From positions 1 through 57,749 of the forward strand of contig CBINHC010000015.1 in the NCBI GenBank assembly GCA_966250385.1: a stretch of 57,749 bases of DNA, read 5' to 3'. The translations under genes were made by a program, and so were the position numbers. How positions within the stretch are numbered: position 1 is the first letter of the stretch; each line of letters starts with the position of its first letter. The notes under the pieces are model-generated. The model was given only the letters and a program-made list of their open reading frames with translations. It searched no databases and was not told the origin of the DNA. Below, piece after piece: positions 1-8,320 of this stretch. This stretch comes from DASWTL01 sp966250385. Its GTDB lineage: Bacteria; Bacteroidota; Bacteroidia; Sphingobacteriales; Sphingobacteriaceae.

Positions 1-239
1 TTCACGCCAGCTGGGAGATCGGGCCAGCCTCTACACATCGAGTTGTGATTTGCTTTCATTCTTTGAACTACTGATATTCACGCCAGCAATTTCCCCCGGG
101 GATATTCAGAGCATTAAGTTGTGATTTGCTTTCATTCTTTGAACTACTGATATTCACGCCAGCTTCTCCAACGCATTGGTATGATCGCACGGTGTTGTGA
201 TTTGCTTTCATTCTTTGAACTACTGATATTCACGCCAGC
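1..239 (+). CRISPR. Type II-C CRISPR array, distal end (3 full repeats plus a partial one)
   Basis: Three identical 46-bp repeats lie at 42-87, 118-163 and 194-239. They begin GTTGTGATTTGCTTTCATTC and end ATTCACGCCAGC. The last 11 bp of a further repeat are at 1-11. The three spacers (12-41, 88-117, 164-193) are each exactly 30 bp, which with 46-bp repeats is typical of Bacteroidota type II-C arrays. The plus-strand repeat is complementary to the anti-repeat of the tracrRNA at 6342-6359, so mature crRNAs are read from the plus strand, towards cas2. The array continues beyond the left edge. The last repeat is not degenerate, though a 10-bp echo of the repeat (ctgatattca) is visible near 259. 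Confidence 0.97.
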
Positions 240-292
240 ATACCGAAGTATATTGCCCTGATATTCAGGTATTTGACGCGAAGATTAGAAAC

Positions 293-333
293 AAAAAAAT
301 CCGGTCCACGAAGATTCGTCACCGGATTTTTTT
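293..333. terminator. Bidirectional terminator between CRISPR array and cas2
   Basis: A long perfect stem (aaaaaaatccggt / accggattttttt) with a 15-nt loop has a T-run on both strands. It can stop pre-crRNA transcription coming from the left and the cas9-cas1-cas2 transcript coming from the right. Confidence 0.85.
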
Positions 334-353
334 AAGATTCAACACGGCATCTG

Positions 354-686
354 TCAAAATAGTTCGAGCTGCTGGGGCGTTGAGGGCAGCGCTTTTTCTT
401 CTCTGTTATAGAATAATTCGATCATGCCGAATTGTTTGTCGGTTATGGTCATAATGCCGACATGTCCTTTCGGCGGCAGGATTTTCTTAACGCGCTTGAT
501 ATGGACATCGGCATTTTCACGGGAGGAACAGTGTCGTAAGTAGACGGAAAACTGAAACATGGCAAATCCATCTTTCATGATGTCTTTCCGAAACTGAGCA
601 TAGAGTTTCCGGTCTTTCTTTGTTTCTGTTGGCAAGTCGAAAAAAACTAAGATCCACAAAATTCTATATTCATTTAGCCGCATCAA
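354..686 (-). CDS. cas2: CRISPR-associated endonuclease Cas2
   Basis: This 110-aa protein has the usual length and ferredoxin-like layout of type II Cas2. A first strand, ILWILVFFDLP, contains the conserved early Asp. A basic helix with KKDRKLYAQFRKDI follows, then the FQFSVYLRHC strand. Cas2 dimers form the core of the Cas1-Cas2 integrase that inserts new spacers at the array. The start overlaps the end of cas1 by 4 nt, so the two are probably translationally coupled. The gene is last in the cas9-cas1-cas2 operon and is followed by the bidirectional terminator. The assignment rests on sequence pattern and position together. Confidence 0.95.
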   Translation of the reverse strand: MMRLNEYRILWILVFFDLPTETKKDRKLYAQFRKDIMKDGFAMFQFSVYLRHCSSRENADVHIKRVKKILPPKGHVGIMTITDKQFGMIELFYNREEKALPSTPQQLELF

Positions 687-1711
687 AAGGGAAGTTCAAT
701 ATCACTATCGGAGTCTCCATAAGGCGAAAAATCTTCTGCTGCCAGGTCCGGCACCTTCTCTTTCGGAAAATAGGAGCTGCCGCGTTGTTGTTGGAATTTC
801 TTGATAATCGGATAACTGATTTTCCGCTGGGTTCCTGCATAGCACTTTGCCAGTGACGCCGTAGTATTCTGTAAGCCGACCATTAACGGGCTCCTGGTTT
901 TCTCGAATTGCACATCGACCGTTGCAATTCCCAGGAGCTGGGTCTTGATCGAATTATTTAATTCGAGAAAATTCTCACCGCGGTCGATAATGTCCAAAAC
1001 AATCTTATCAACAAAGGGACGGTAGGGTTCCATAATATCATCGGCAAGGCAATATGCATTATACTTGTTGCGGTGATGAATTCCGAGCGTCGGTAATAGT
1101 CCGGAAGACACAAGCGATCTGGCGACAATCGCCCGTAGAATAGCATAGCCATAATTTAAAAGATTGTTAGGGGGATCCCCTTCCCGGCCCCTGAAAAAGC
1201 TGACTTTTTCAGGAAAAACAGTTTTCCAATAATAAGCAGCTGCTCGCCCTTCATAATTATCCGGGTCGCCGGAACGTACTGACTTGGCCCAGTAGAGCAT
1301 ATTTTCAATGGCTACTCCCCGATCAGACAAGACTGCTGCCTGGTTTAGGATCTTTGCCTGCACTGTTTGTTGCCAGAGCTGCTTTTTTAGTGGCTGGGAA
1401 GCGTCAATTTGGTGCCTGAATCGCTCACTTTGCGTGTCATGACCATCTAGCGGAAGCATCATCCCGGTGGGGTGATGGGTATCGTCACAAGTAATCAGGA
1501 CAGCCTTGTTGGCCAGAAGTGCAGCGATACAGGCATGGGTAATAGTAATCTGCCTGTGATCAAGCAACACCACACCCACATCTTCAATGGGAACAGTCTT
1601 CCTGGATTCCTTCTCGCCCAACACCTTCAAATGAGGAAGGTCAATCAGGAGTTGATTGTCTCTCAGGCTCAGGTATGCCGGATTGCCAAAATGAAGGGTC
1701 CGTTTTATCAT
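683..1711 (-). CDS. cas1: CRISPR-associated endonuclease Cas1 (type II)
   Basis: This 342-aa protein is the catalytic subunit of the spacer integrase. The three metal-binding motifs of Cas1 are visible: the Glu in NYEGRAAAYYW, the His in LGIHHRNKYN, and the acidic residues of LADDIMEPYRP. The N-terminal half (HFGNPAYLSLRDNQLLI and the VLLDHRQITITHA region) is the beta-rich domain of type II Cas1. Cas1 works with Cas2, and in type II systems protospacer choice also needs Cas9 and tracrRNA. The 3' end overlaps cas2, and 51 bp separate it from cas9. No Cas4 or Csn2 is present, which fits subtype II-C. The C-terminus is extended by a short acidic tail. Confidence 0.96.
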   Translation of the reverse strand: MIKRTLHFGNPAYLSLRDNQLLIDLPHLKVLGEKESRKTVPIEDVGVVLLDHRQITITHACIAALLANKAVLITCDDTHHPTGMMLPLDGHDTQSERFRHQIDASQPLKKQLWQQTVQAKILNQAAVLSDRGVAIENMLYWAKSVRSGDPDNYEGRAAAYYWKTVFPEKVSFFRGREGDPPNNLLNYGYAILRAIVARSLVSSGLLPTLGIHHRNKYNAYCLADDIMEPYRPFVDKIVLDIIDRGENFLELNNSIKTQLLGIATVDVQFEKTRSPLMVGLQNTTASLAKCYAGTQRKISYPIIKKFQQQRGSSYFPKEKVPDLAAEDFSPYGDSDSDIELPF

Positions 1712-1762
1712 TTCCCAGCTATTTAGTCGAAATGTATTTTGCTATTAACCGCTTATTGCTAG

Positions 1763-4700
1763 TCACATGATTGCGTCGGAATTTGCCGGAACGTCAACTC
1801 CAACATGGCGGTTATTAACTCTAATAATTTTTCCAAGCCTGTCACACTCAATTTTCCAACAGGCTTCCTTTATCATTTCTCCTTCCAGGGACCTTTCCAT
1901 CTTATTAAGCTGCGTGAATTCCAGCTTGTCCACAATTGAGACTGCAACTGGGGCAGGAACCGCATATAATCTCTTATCGTAAAAACTGACTACCTTGTAA
2001 ACGCGCCGGTATTGCTCAGTGGTTAGCAGCTTACAGCCTATTGACAATGGGTCGTTACGTTCGTCCTCGGTCGGTAAATAGACCAGGTCGTTGGGCGACA
2101 GGCAAAATGCGAGGGGCTGGCCCTTTTCATTCTGTATAGGCACCGGGAACAGGTTTTGCTTCTGCCGTTCGATTACAATATTTAGTGGAACTGTTTCGAA
2201 ACTACGTGTATGTGCGGGACCTTCATAGATCGCAAAAAACAAATTGGTTCCTTTTGCAGCTTCCACGTATTTTTCTTTCTTATTTCCAGTTTGTCCAACT
2301 GGGAATTTGTTTCCCAATGTTTCAAATGTCCGAACCTTCAGGATAGGCTGATGAAATTTTCCACCATTTAGGGCAATGATGTTCTGATTCATTTCTTCGA
2401 TTCCTTCCGGAGAAAACGCAACTTCCGGATTATCCCCTTTGGTATGCAGGTGACGTAGCAGAATTCTTTGAATTCCACTGTCGGTGATGGTTTCGATTTT
2501 TGCAGGTGTGAATGTACTGTCGATTGAAACTCTGGAGGCTACATTGTCGTCAGCCCAGTAGAATACTTCAACTTTCGAAACGCTATGCCCATTAAATTCA
2601 TAGCCATTCTCCTTGAACATTTTGATCACATCTTTCTTAACGCTTCCCGCGCTGATTAAACCCATAAGGTGTTTTCTCAATGGTCGGTCGACGATTTCAG
2701 GTACCACATCGAATGCCGACGAGAACGATACGATTTTCTTCATTCTCAATTTTACCAGCCCGGAGACGGTGTCCTTATGGAGTGATTTCCGGATCGCCCA
2801 GCTTTCACCCTTCTGCTGTCTGACCTTTTCTTTTTTGCCGTTTGTAAGAATCTGATAGTTATTCACCGTCTTATTAATAACTCTCGTATTCTGCTTGAAA
2901 CTGACAATCAAGCTATGTAGCGCGGCCCTGCTGTCCGTTACGAACGTTTCCCACGGTTGCTTAAAGGTCCATTTGTATTGGTCAGACGACCTTTCATTGT
3001 ACTTCTTCTGGCATAATTTGACTCTTAGGTCATGTCGTTCCCTGATCAGTTCCTCCTTCCCTTTCCCAACCGCGTTCTGATTATTCAGAAAATTGATATG
3101 GCTACGAGTAGCACAAGCAATTACCAAAGCGTCAAGCGCATGGTGACGATGATCGATTCGCTTTTTCTGAAAACCTTTTTGAAATTCGAGAGGTACCACC
3201 GGAAGATCCTTTTTTAATTTCTCATGGTAGTAAGTGAAGCGCATCGTTTCAGTTATTTCGTTCAGTCGCCTGAATCGAGGAAGGATGAGATCATTCCATA
3301 CGGCTTCCATGCCCCAGTCTTTTTTCAGGATAGCAGTAATCTGTCCTGTGCACGGAAGCACGTTAGTGGAATTAACACTGTCGTCGTTCTTCTCTCCACG
3401 AACAATATTGGACAGTAGGTTCATGACTAAGCGGCTGATGTATCGGGTGTCGTTTAGCTGCCGTTTCACCATCCCATCCGAAATTTCGACCGACAACAGT
3501 TTGTTTTTTTTCGATCGGTTGCCGGCGAAATGCCTTCTCACAAAGTCTATATATTCCTCCTCAGAAAAGACCTTTGTCTGCTTGCCAAAACCGAGTTCTA
3601 CAATCTCTCCATGATGATTTTGGATAAACTCCATGCCTGTTTGGTTAGCCTTCCGCTTATTGACTGCAGATTCGCAAATAACCTTATTACTCAGGCTGTC
3701 ATCAAAATACCGCTGCTGAGGAATGACATGTTCGACTTCATAGGCTGGAGTAAAAAGCTTGTTCAGGGGAATTATTTCCCCGGTGTAGGGTGACCGGTAT
3801 TTTTGTTCAAGCCACAGTTTATACCGTTGAAGTTCCGGAGCAGTCGGGTAGGCAAGTCTGCTGATTTTTTGAATGTCTTCCGGGATTTCAATTGCTGAGT
3901 CCAGGACCCCTTCCTCATAAATTTTCAGAATATCCTGCTGCATTGGCGACCCGGGCCTCACGTTCTCAACGGCTGGGTCATTGAGTAACTCGGACAAAAG
4001 GGCCTTAATACGGAGATTCCTGTTTTCATTTTTTGAAATCTGACTAGACAGTCGCTCCCGCTCTTTCCTGGGATTTTTCAGGTCACGCGCTAGCTCCACA
4101 TGTATCTCATCAAAATATCCGCCGGCACCCTTTCCATACTCCAGCCAGATGTCTCTGACCACACGGAGCGTCTCGGTTAACACCTGCTCAACTACTGGGT
4201 TTTTTAAGGAGTGCTGCCGAAATGTTGCCAGATAATCTTCCAGATCTGCAACTGATTCCCACTTTCCTGTTTCTCCCCGTTCTGAATGCCGGTCATACGC
4301 AACGTATTTTGCTAGCCATTCCGGCAACATTTGAAAATCCCGGATATTCCCGAAATGGGTTGTCTTCTCGCGGACACGGTCATGGATCGCCTCATCGTAT
4401 TCTCCGTTAATGATTTTCTCAATGCGTACGATAACGTTTTTATCCAGCTTCTTTTCGTTCCAGAATTTCCCGGCCCGCATAAGAGGCAGCAGTCTCTTGA
4501 TGGCCTTGGCTGAATAGCCGCCGTAGCTGCTCGCAAACGGTGGAAATCTTCTGAAAGCTTCGAAAAAGGAATCAACATCCAATTGGTTTTTTCGTGCAAA
4601 CGACCGTAATGCCTTTTCGAACTCCGTTTGGTCGGTGACTGAATAGAGCAGGTGCCATAATTCAGTTTCTTTTTCCGCTGTGAGAAAATTATCCGGCAGG

Positions 4701-6286
4701 TCAGCGATTTTATTTAATCTTGCAGTAATCAGTGCCCGGGTTTCATTGCACGGGTATCGCTTGTCTTCGACATAATTCCATCGAAATTCCTGCTCCTTTA
4801 ACTTAAAGAATTTTAGGAGTGTTTTCTGATCGATCTCTTTCCGGTTATGCAGGAATTCAAAAAGATTCGCATAATCATCAGTATCTCGCAAAAACCGGCC
4901 GGTTTCATTCATTTCACTTTCCCGATTATGAATACGCAAATTATTCAGCCATTGCCACAGGCGAAATTCCTGGAACAGTGGATGCGACTTGGGAATACAT
5001 TTCAGCGCCTCTGTCTTCCAAATGCCTTCGTGCAGATAGCCTCTGGCTTCCAGGGGGCAATTACTGATCGCACTTTTCTGACTTCGCAACGGCCGCTGGT
5101 AATAGAGGATATCATCCACGAAGAGGTGAACAAAGTCTTTTTGAGACAACGAGGCCTGATGCTGCAGATTATGCGGGTACAACTCCTCAACACATTGCAT
5201 AAATACATTCCTGTCTCGCAGTATTTCGTGAAATTCAACCTGCTTTGCAAGAATTCGAACGAGTTCCTGTTTATAGTATTTTCTTTCAATCGTCCGGATG
5301 AGCTTACCCTTGATCTTTTGATCCGGCTGTGCCAGTAATGCATCATAAATGTATTCGCCGACGGTCTTTTGAGCCCGTTCGATATCGAATTCGGTTTTTT
5401 TCTTAAGAAGTTTCCAGTCGTCCTCCTTTGGCGACCGGAAACTGCGCTTCTCCTTTCCCTCCTTGTCGGTCTTGATCGTTCCATCCCCGTTCAGTTCCGT
5501 GGTAACAATAAAATCTCGAGTCATCCCTGTCCAGTCGAACAATGGAAGTTTGCTCGCGCGCCTATAAATCCAGCCGTTTTCGAGAATTATATTGTACCAT
5601 ATCTCTGCTTTTCCGGGTTGTTGTTCATCGGCAGTCACAGCAGTCACGCTCAGAGAATGATATTCCTCCAATTTGTTAGGGCTTTCCTCGTCTTCACCCC
5701 GGAGTTGATAGTAGCCCCGTTTCTTATTGAAATGCAACAGTAGCCAGGCCAGTTCTTCGGTTTCAATTTTCTGGCGGATCGCCTTCTTCCGCAAGTAATA
5801 AATAGTCCAGTCATAGGGTAGTTTCGGGTCTTCACCGCGCCCATTTTTCCGATCAAACAGAGCCGGGTGACTATTCTGAAAATCCGTGATCATTTCCTCA
5901 AAAGATTTTTTGAAGATGAATTTCCCGCTTTCATCATAGGCTAATTTGGTTTCGATTTCCGGAATAAATTTTCCCAGCCGGTTATCAAAATCTATTCTCC
6001 CGGCATAGTGCTTGGGCAGGAACCCCAGAACGTTCAACACCCTGTGAAGTCTTTCCCGCCGTAACAGGTGGCGCTCCCTGAGTCTGCGTGTACTCCTCAG
6101 CCTGGTTCGTTCTGCAGTTTGCGAAATCGAATTACCCTTTTCGTATTCACCGAGAATATCCTGTGACATCGGAATAATCCGGCTTCCTACCCCGAGAATT
6201 TTTCCAGCATCATTTTTAATATCCTGTTCAATGAGTGCCCAACCAATAGAATTAGTTCCCAGGTCAAGACCTAAAATTTTTTTCAT
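1763..6286 (-). CDS. cas9: CRISPR-associated endonuclease Cas9 (subtype II-C, 1507 aa)
   Basis: This is the RNA-guided DNA endonuclease, large for a II-C enzyme. RuvC-I is at the N-terminus (KKILGLDLGTNSIGWALIE, catalytic Asp8). The Arg-rich bridge helix follows near residues 55-80 (RTRLRSTRRLRERHLLRRER). RuvC-II (FDEIHVELARDLK) is near 727. The HNH domain is near 850, with EHVIPQQRYFDDSLSNKVI and KRKANQ. RuvC-III (IDHRHHALDALVIACA) is near 1045. The remaining roughly 450 residues are the wedge and PAM-interacting part. All catalytic residues appear intact, so the enzyme is probably active. The gene leads the cas operon. Its candidate promoter (TTG at 6340-6342 and TAATTTAA at 6312-6319, minus strand) overlaps the tracrRNA promoter. 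Confidence 0.98.
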   Translation of the reverse strand: MKKILGLDLGTNSIGWALIEQDIKNDAGKILGVGSRIIPMSQDILGEYEKGNSISQTAERTRLRSTRRLRERHLLRRERLHRVLNVLGFLPKHYAGRIDFDNRLGKFIPEIETKLAYDESGKFIFKKSFEEMITDFQNSHPALFDRKNGRGEDPKLPYDWTIYYLRKKAIRQKIETEELAWLLLHFNKKRGYYQLRGEDEESPNKLEEYHSLSVTAVTADEQQPGKAEIWYNIILENGWIYRRASKLPLFDWTGMTRDFIVTTELNGDGTIKTDKEGKEKRSFRSPKEDDWKLLKKKTEFDIERAQKTVGEYIYDALLAQPDQKIKGKLIRTIERKYYKQELVRILAKQVEFHEILRDRNVFMQCVEELYPHNLQHQASLSQKDFVHLFVDDILYYQRPLRSQKSAISNCPLEARGYLHEGIWKTEALKCIPKSHPLFQEFRLWQWLNNLRIHNRESEMNETGRFLRDTDDYANLFEFLHNRKEIDQKTLLKFFKLKEQEFRWNYVEDKRYPCNETRALITARLNKIADLPDNFLTAEKETELWHLLYSVTDQTEFEKALRSFARKNQLDVDSFFEAFRRFPPFASSYGGYSAKAIKRLLPLMRAGKFWNEKKLDKNVIVRIEKIINGEYDEAIHDRVREKTTHFGNIRDFQMLPEWLAKYVAYDRHSERGETGKWESVADLEDYLATFRQHSLKNPVVEQVLTETLRVVRDIWLEYGKGAGGYFDEIHVELARDLKNPRKERERLSSQISKNENRNLRIKALLSELLNDPAVENVRPGSPMQQDILKIYEEGVLDSAIEIPEDIQKISRLAYPTAPELQRYKLWLEQKYRSPYTGEIIPLNKLFTPAYEVEHVIPQQRYFDDSLSNKVICESAVNKRKANQTGMEFIQNHHGEIVELGFGKQTKVFSEEEYIDFVRRHFAGNRSKKNKLLSVEISDGMVKRQLNDTRYISRLVMNLLSNIVRGEKNDDSVNSTNVLPCTGQITAILKKDWGMEAVWNDLILPRFRRLNEITETMRFTYYHEKLKKDLPVVPLEFQKGFQKKRIDHRHHALDALVIACATRSHINFLNNQNAVGKGKEELIRERHDLRVKLCQKKYNERSSDQYKWTFKQPWETFVTDSRAALHSLIVSFKQNTRVINKTVNNYQILTNGKKEKVRQQKGESWAIRKSLHKDTVSGLVKLRMKKIVSFSSAFDVVPEIVDRPLRKHLMGLISAGSVKKDVIKMFKENGYEFNGHSVSKVEVFYWADDNVASRVSIDSTFTPAKIETITDSGIQRILLRHLHTKGDNPEVAFSPEGIEEMNQNIIALNGGKFHQPILKVRTFETLGNKFPVGQTGNKKEKYVEAAKGTNLFFAIYEGPAHTRSFETVPLNIVIERQKQNLFPVPIQNEKGQPLAFCLSPNDLVYLPTEDERNDPLSIGCKLLTTEQYRRVYKVVSFYDKRLYAVPAPVAVSIVDKLEFTQLNKMERSLEGEMIKEACWKIECDRLGKIIRVNNRHVGVDVPANSDAIM

Positions 6287-6303
6287 AACGGTTCCCCTTC
6301 GAT

Positions 6304-6342
6304 TTGGAAATTTAAATTAGAAACATTTTCTTTGAAATTCAA
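6304..6342. promoter_or_regulatory. Interleaved divergent promoters for tracrRNA (+) and cas9 (-)
   Basis: On the plus strand, TTG (6304-6306), 20 nt and TTTCTTTG (6327-6334) fit the Bacteroidota -33/-7 pattern and would start RNA near 6340, just before the anti-repeat. On the minus strand, TTG (6342-6340), 20 nt and TAATTTAA (6319-6312) would start RNA just upstream of cas9. The two promoters occupy the same 39 bp. Both assignments are pattern matches only. Confidence 0.5.
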
Positions 6343-6411
6343 ATGAAAGCAAATCACAATAAGGATTATTCCGTTGTGAAAACATGTAAGGCGGGGAAAC
6401 TCGCCTTTTTT
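6340..6411 (+). ncRNA. tracrRNA of the type II-C system
   Basis: The anti-repeat at 6342-6359 (aatgaaagcaaatcacaa) is the perfect complement of positions 2-19 of the CRISPR repeat, and the upstream ttcaa extends the pairing beyond a small bulge. A short nexus-like hairpin follows (aaggattattccgtt). The RNA ends in a terminator hairpin with a GAAA tetraloop and a T-run. The 5' end is inferred from a TTG-N20-TTTCTTTG promoter ending at 6334. The tracrRNA pairs with the 5' part of each crRNA repeat and loads Cas9. Its position beside and divergent from cas9 is common in II-C loci. Confidence 0.9.
6390..6411 (+). terminator. Rho-independent terminator of tracrRNA
   Basis: The stem GGCGGG / CTCGCC (one G-U pair) closes a GAAA tetraloop and is followed by six T residues. 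Confidence 0.85.
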
Positions 6412-6739
6412 CATTTTATGAATTTCCGATATAAATAATTCGCTGAAATAATTCCCTTTTTATAGGTACGGACGGAGAACTAATCCACGAATACTTCAAA
6501 GTCTCGCGTACGGTTGCAATCGACAAATGAGTTCAATCACTGTATTATTTTTGTGTTGCCGTTTGAAACCAGATCTAATCGACAACTTTTCGAATATTAT
6601 TCTTCCATAAAAAATCCAATGAAGGCAGATTTGGCCTGTCGGCACGATAGGAAGGTGAGTTTAAGCTACCGACTGGGATTTCCTGATTTCGGAGAGGCGA
6701 ATCCGACACTATCCATGACATGTGGGAATTTCATTTATA
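6412..6739. other. Gene-free stretch between tracrRNA and the 229-aa gene
   Basis: No convincing gene is visible in these 328 bp. A 78-codon open frame on the plus strand (6514-6750) has no recognisable protein character and runs into the end of the opposing gene. No long hairpin with a T-run was seen in either direction. Confidence 0.5.
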
Positions 6740-7429
6740 TCACCATTTGATATCAGGGAAATCGCGAAGCGTCAGGTCCACAATCCGGCAGTTGTTTTCG
6801 CTGGCTGTCTTTTGCAGGTTGGCCAGCAGCGTGTTATACTCCGGAGTCCAGGAACTGAAATAGTCTGATAACATCTTCGAAATCTTTCTGAACCTGGGCT
6901 TGCCCCCGCGCATCGAAACAAAATCGATATGCAGGGCCTGATAGATCAGGAAAACATACTCGGAGTAGACCGGGATGCCCCGGCCGATATATTTACTGAG
7001 TTCTGAGGCGCCGATGGGATCGTACTCCACCATCGCCTGCTCAATAACGTGTTCCAGTAAATATAAACTTGCCTGATGGATTTTTTCTGTCGGGTTAAAG
7101 CCCGCATTGTGCCGTAGTGCAGCAACAAAAAGGAGAATATCTGTCCAGACTACTTGGAATCCGTAGTAATGAAGCGCGTAGTCTTCCCCGGGGTACCTGA
7201 ATGCCTTCGTAAGACGATTTCCACTGACCGCTTTCCGAATCTCGTAAGCGAAGTTCATCAGCAGCTGGTTCTGGCCCTTTTGCCATCCATTTTCTTCATC
7301 GAGATGCCCTGCTATTGCATGCACGGTATCGTACAGGCAGTTAAGATCACCATAATCGCCAAATAAAGACAGGCCTGTACCGCTTTGTGTTGGAAGAGCT
7401 TGTAACATAGAAAACAATGGTACATGCAA
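6740..7429 (-). CDS. Uncharacterised 229-aa protein next to the CRISPR locus
   Basis: I do not recognise the function. The protein is soluble and mostly helical. It opens with PTQSGTGLSLFGDYGDLNCLYDTVH, a pattern that vaguely recalls DUF6904-type proteins of unknown role. The middle contains FQVVWTDILLFVAALRHNAG. There are no signal peptide, membrane segments or catalytic motifs I can name. The first Met is followed by a second at codon 8 (7408), just before the conserved-looking block, and either could be the start. It is transcribed in the same direction as cas9 but lies upstream of it across a gene-free gap and the tracrRNA, so membership in the CRISPR system is doubtful. Confidence 0.6.
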   Translation of the reverse strand: MHVPLFSMLQALPTQSGTGLSLFGDYGDLNCLYDTVHAIAGHLDEENGWQKGQNQLLMNFAYEIRKAVSGNRLTKAFRYPGEDYALHYYGFQVVWTDILLFVAALRHNAGFNPTEKIHQASLYLLEHVIEQAMVEYDPIGASELSKYIGRGIPVYSEYVFLIYQALHIDFVSMRGGKPRFRKISKMLSDYFSSWTPEYNTLLANLQKTASENNCRIVDLTLRDFPDIKW

Positions 7430-7676
7430 TTTTCGGAATGCCGAAAAATTATCGATGTATCTTGAACATTGAAGGACTGTGGTGTCAAGCTTTATTATTA
7501 TCCGTGGACTCCATGGAACACGAAGTCTATACGATCATTTCAGGCGGATGCGATGGACCTATTTCTTAATAATCACTTAAATCACCATGCATACTGAATC
7601 AAGACTGTCGTGCCTTTGCTGCCTATAGCCCGGCTGAGTCTATCCAGGAACGCAAATAATTTCGTACATTTAAATA

Positions 7677-7684
7677 TATATTTG
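7677..7684 (+). promoter_or_regulatory. -7 element (TATATTTG) upstream of the XRE-type gene
   Basis: This is an exact TAnnTTTG match 19 bp before the start codon at 7704. A clear TTG at the -33 distance is not visible, so only the -7 box is supported. Confidence 0.5.
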
Positions 7685-7703
7685 AATCATCAATCATATT
7701 AAA

Positions 7704-8129
7704 ATGTCTGCAATTTCAACTCATATTGGCCGCAAGATTAGCAGAATCCGTGAAATTCGCGGACTTAAGCAGGAAGCGCTCGCGTCGGAACTCGGTGTAA
7801 GTCAGCAAGCCATATCGAAAATGGAGCAGAGTGAACGAGTTGAGGAAGATGTCCTTGCCCGCGTCGCCCAAGCGCTTGGAGTCTCTCCGGAAACGATCAA
7901 GAACTACAGCGACGAAGCAGCGATTTATAATATTCAGAATAATTATGATGGGGCCCATTCTGAAGGTGCCAATTTTGGGAACAATAACTGCACATTCAAT
8001 CCGCTTGATAAACTGATGGAAGCGATGGAGGAGATCCGGCAGCTCCACGCCGAAAACAAAAAGTTATACGAACAATTACTTGCTGCCGAACGAGAACAGA
8101 TTGCGCTCCTGAAAGGAAAAAGAGACTGA
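7704..8129 (+). CDS. XRE-family helix-turn-helix regulator with C-terminal coiled coil
   Basis: This 141-aa protein probably regulates transcription. Residues 8-65 form a classical Cro/CI-type five-helix HTH (IGRKISRIREIRGLKQEALA, then ELGVSQQAISKMEQSE for helices 2-3). A low-complexity Asn-rich linker (IYNIQNNYDGAHSEGANFGN) follows. Residues 105-141 form an amphipathic helix rich in Glu, Leu and Lys, likely a dimerising coiled coil. Single-domain regulators of this build are common in Bacteroidota and their targets are generally unknown. The gene stands alone between the 229-aa gene and a convergent lipoprotein gene, with its own -7 box. Nothing in the sequence links it to the CRISPR locus. 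Confidence 0.85.
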   Translation: MSAISTHIGRKISRIREIRGLKQEALASELGVSQQAISKMEQSERVEEDVLARVAQALGVSPETIKNYSDEAAIYNIQNNYDGAHSEGANFGNNNCTFNPLDKLMEAMEEIRQLHAENKKLYEQLLAAEREQIALLKGKRD

Positions 8130-8320
8130 CCAGATATTACCTCCACCCCAACGATGCCACCGGATGTCTGGCATTAACAAAAGCACAAAAGGATTGGAAT
8201 CCGCAGTCCGTGGTTGGACTGAATCGCCCTGGTGTTATTGTCGTTCTGTATATAACCGGCGGTACTTTCAAACGGCCAATGCAATTTCCTAAGGTGGTTT
8301 AATCCGTTCTTCTGATCCCT

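Noticed and set aside
12..193. CRISPR spacers targeting the resident prophage
   Set aside because: I compared the three visible spacers with the prophage by eye and saw no match; the rest of the array is outside the window.
4312..5484. Open frames on either strand inside cas9, dnaE2, the fibre and other large genes
   Set aside because: They overlap strongly supported genes entirely and show biased, low-complexity translations typical of shadow frames.
6514..6750. 78-codon open frame between tracrRNA and the 229-aa gene
   Set aside because: No protein-like pattern, no promoter, and it collides with the end of the opposing gene.
8130..8320. Possible decayed gene between the XRE gene and the propeller lipoprotein
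   Set aside because: The stretch has no continuous frame or recognisable motif; I see only intergenic sequence.
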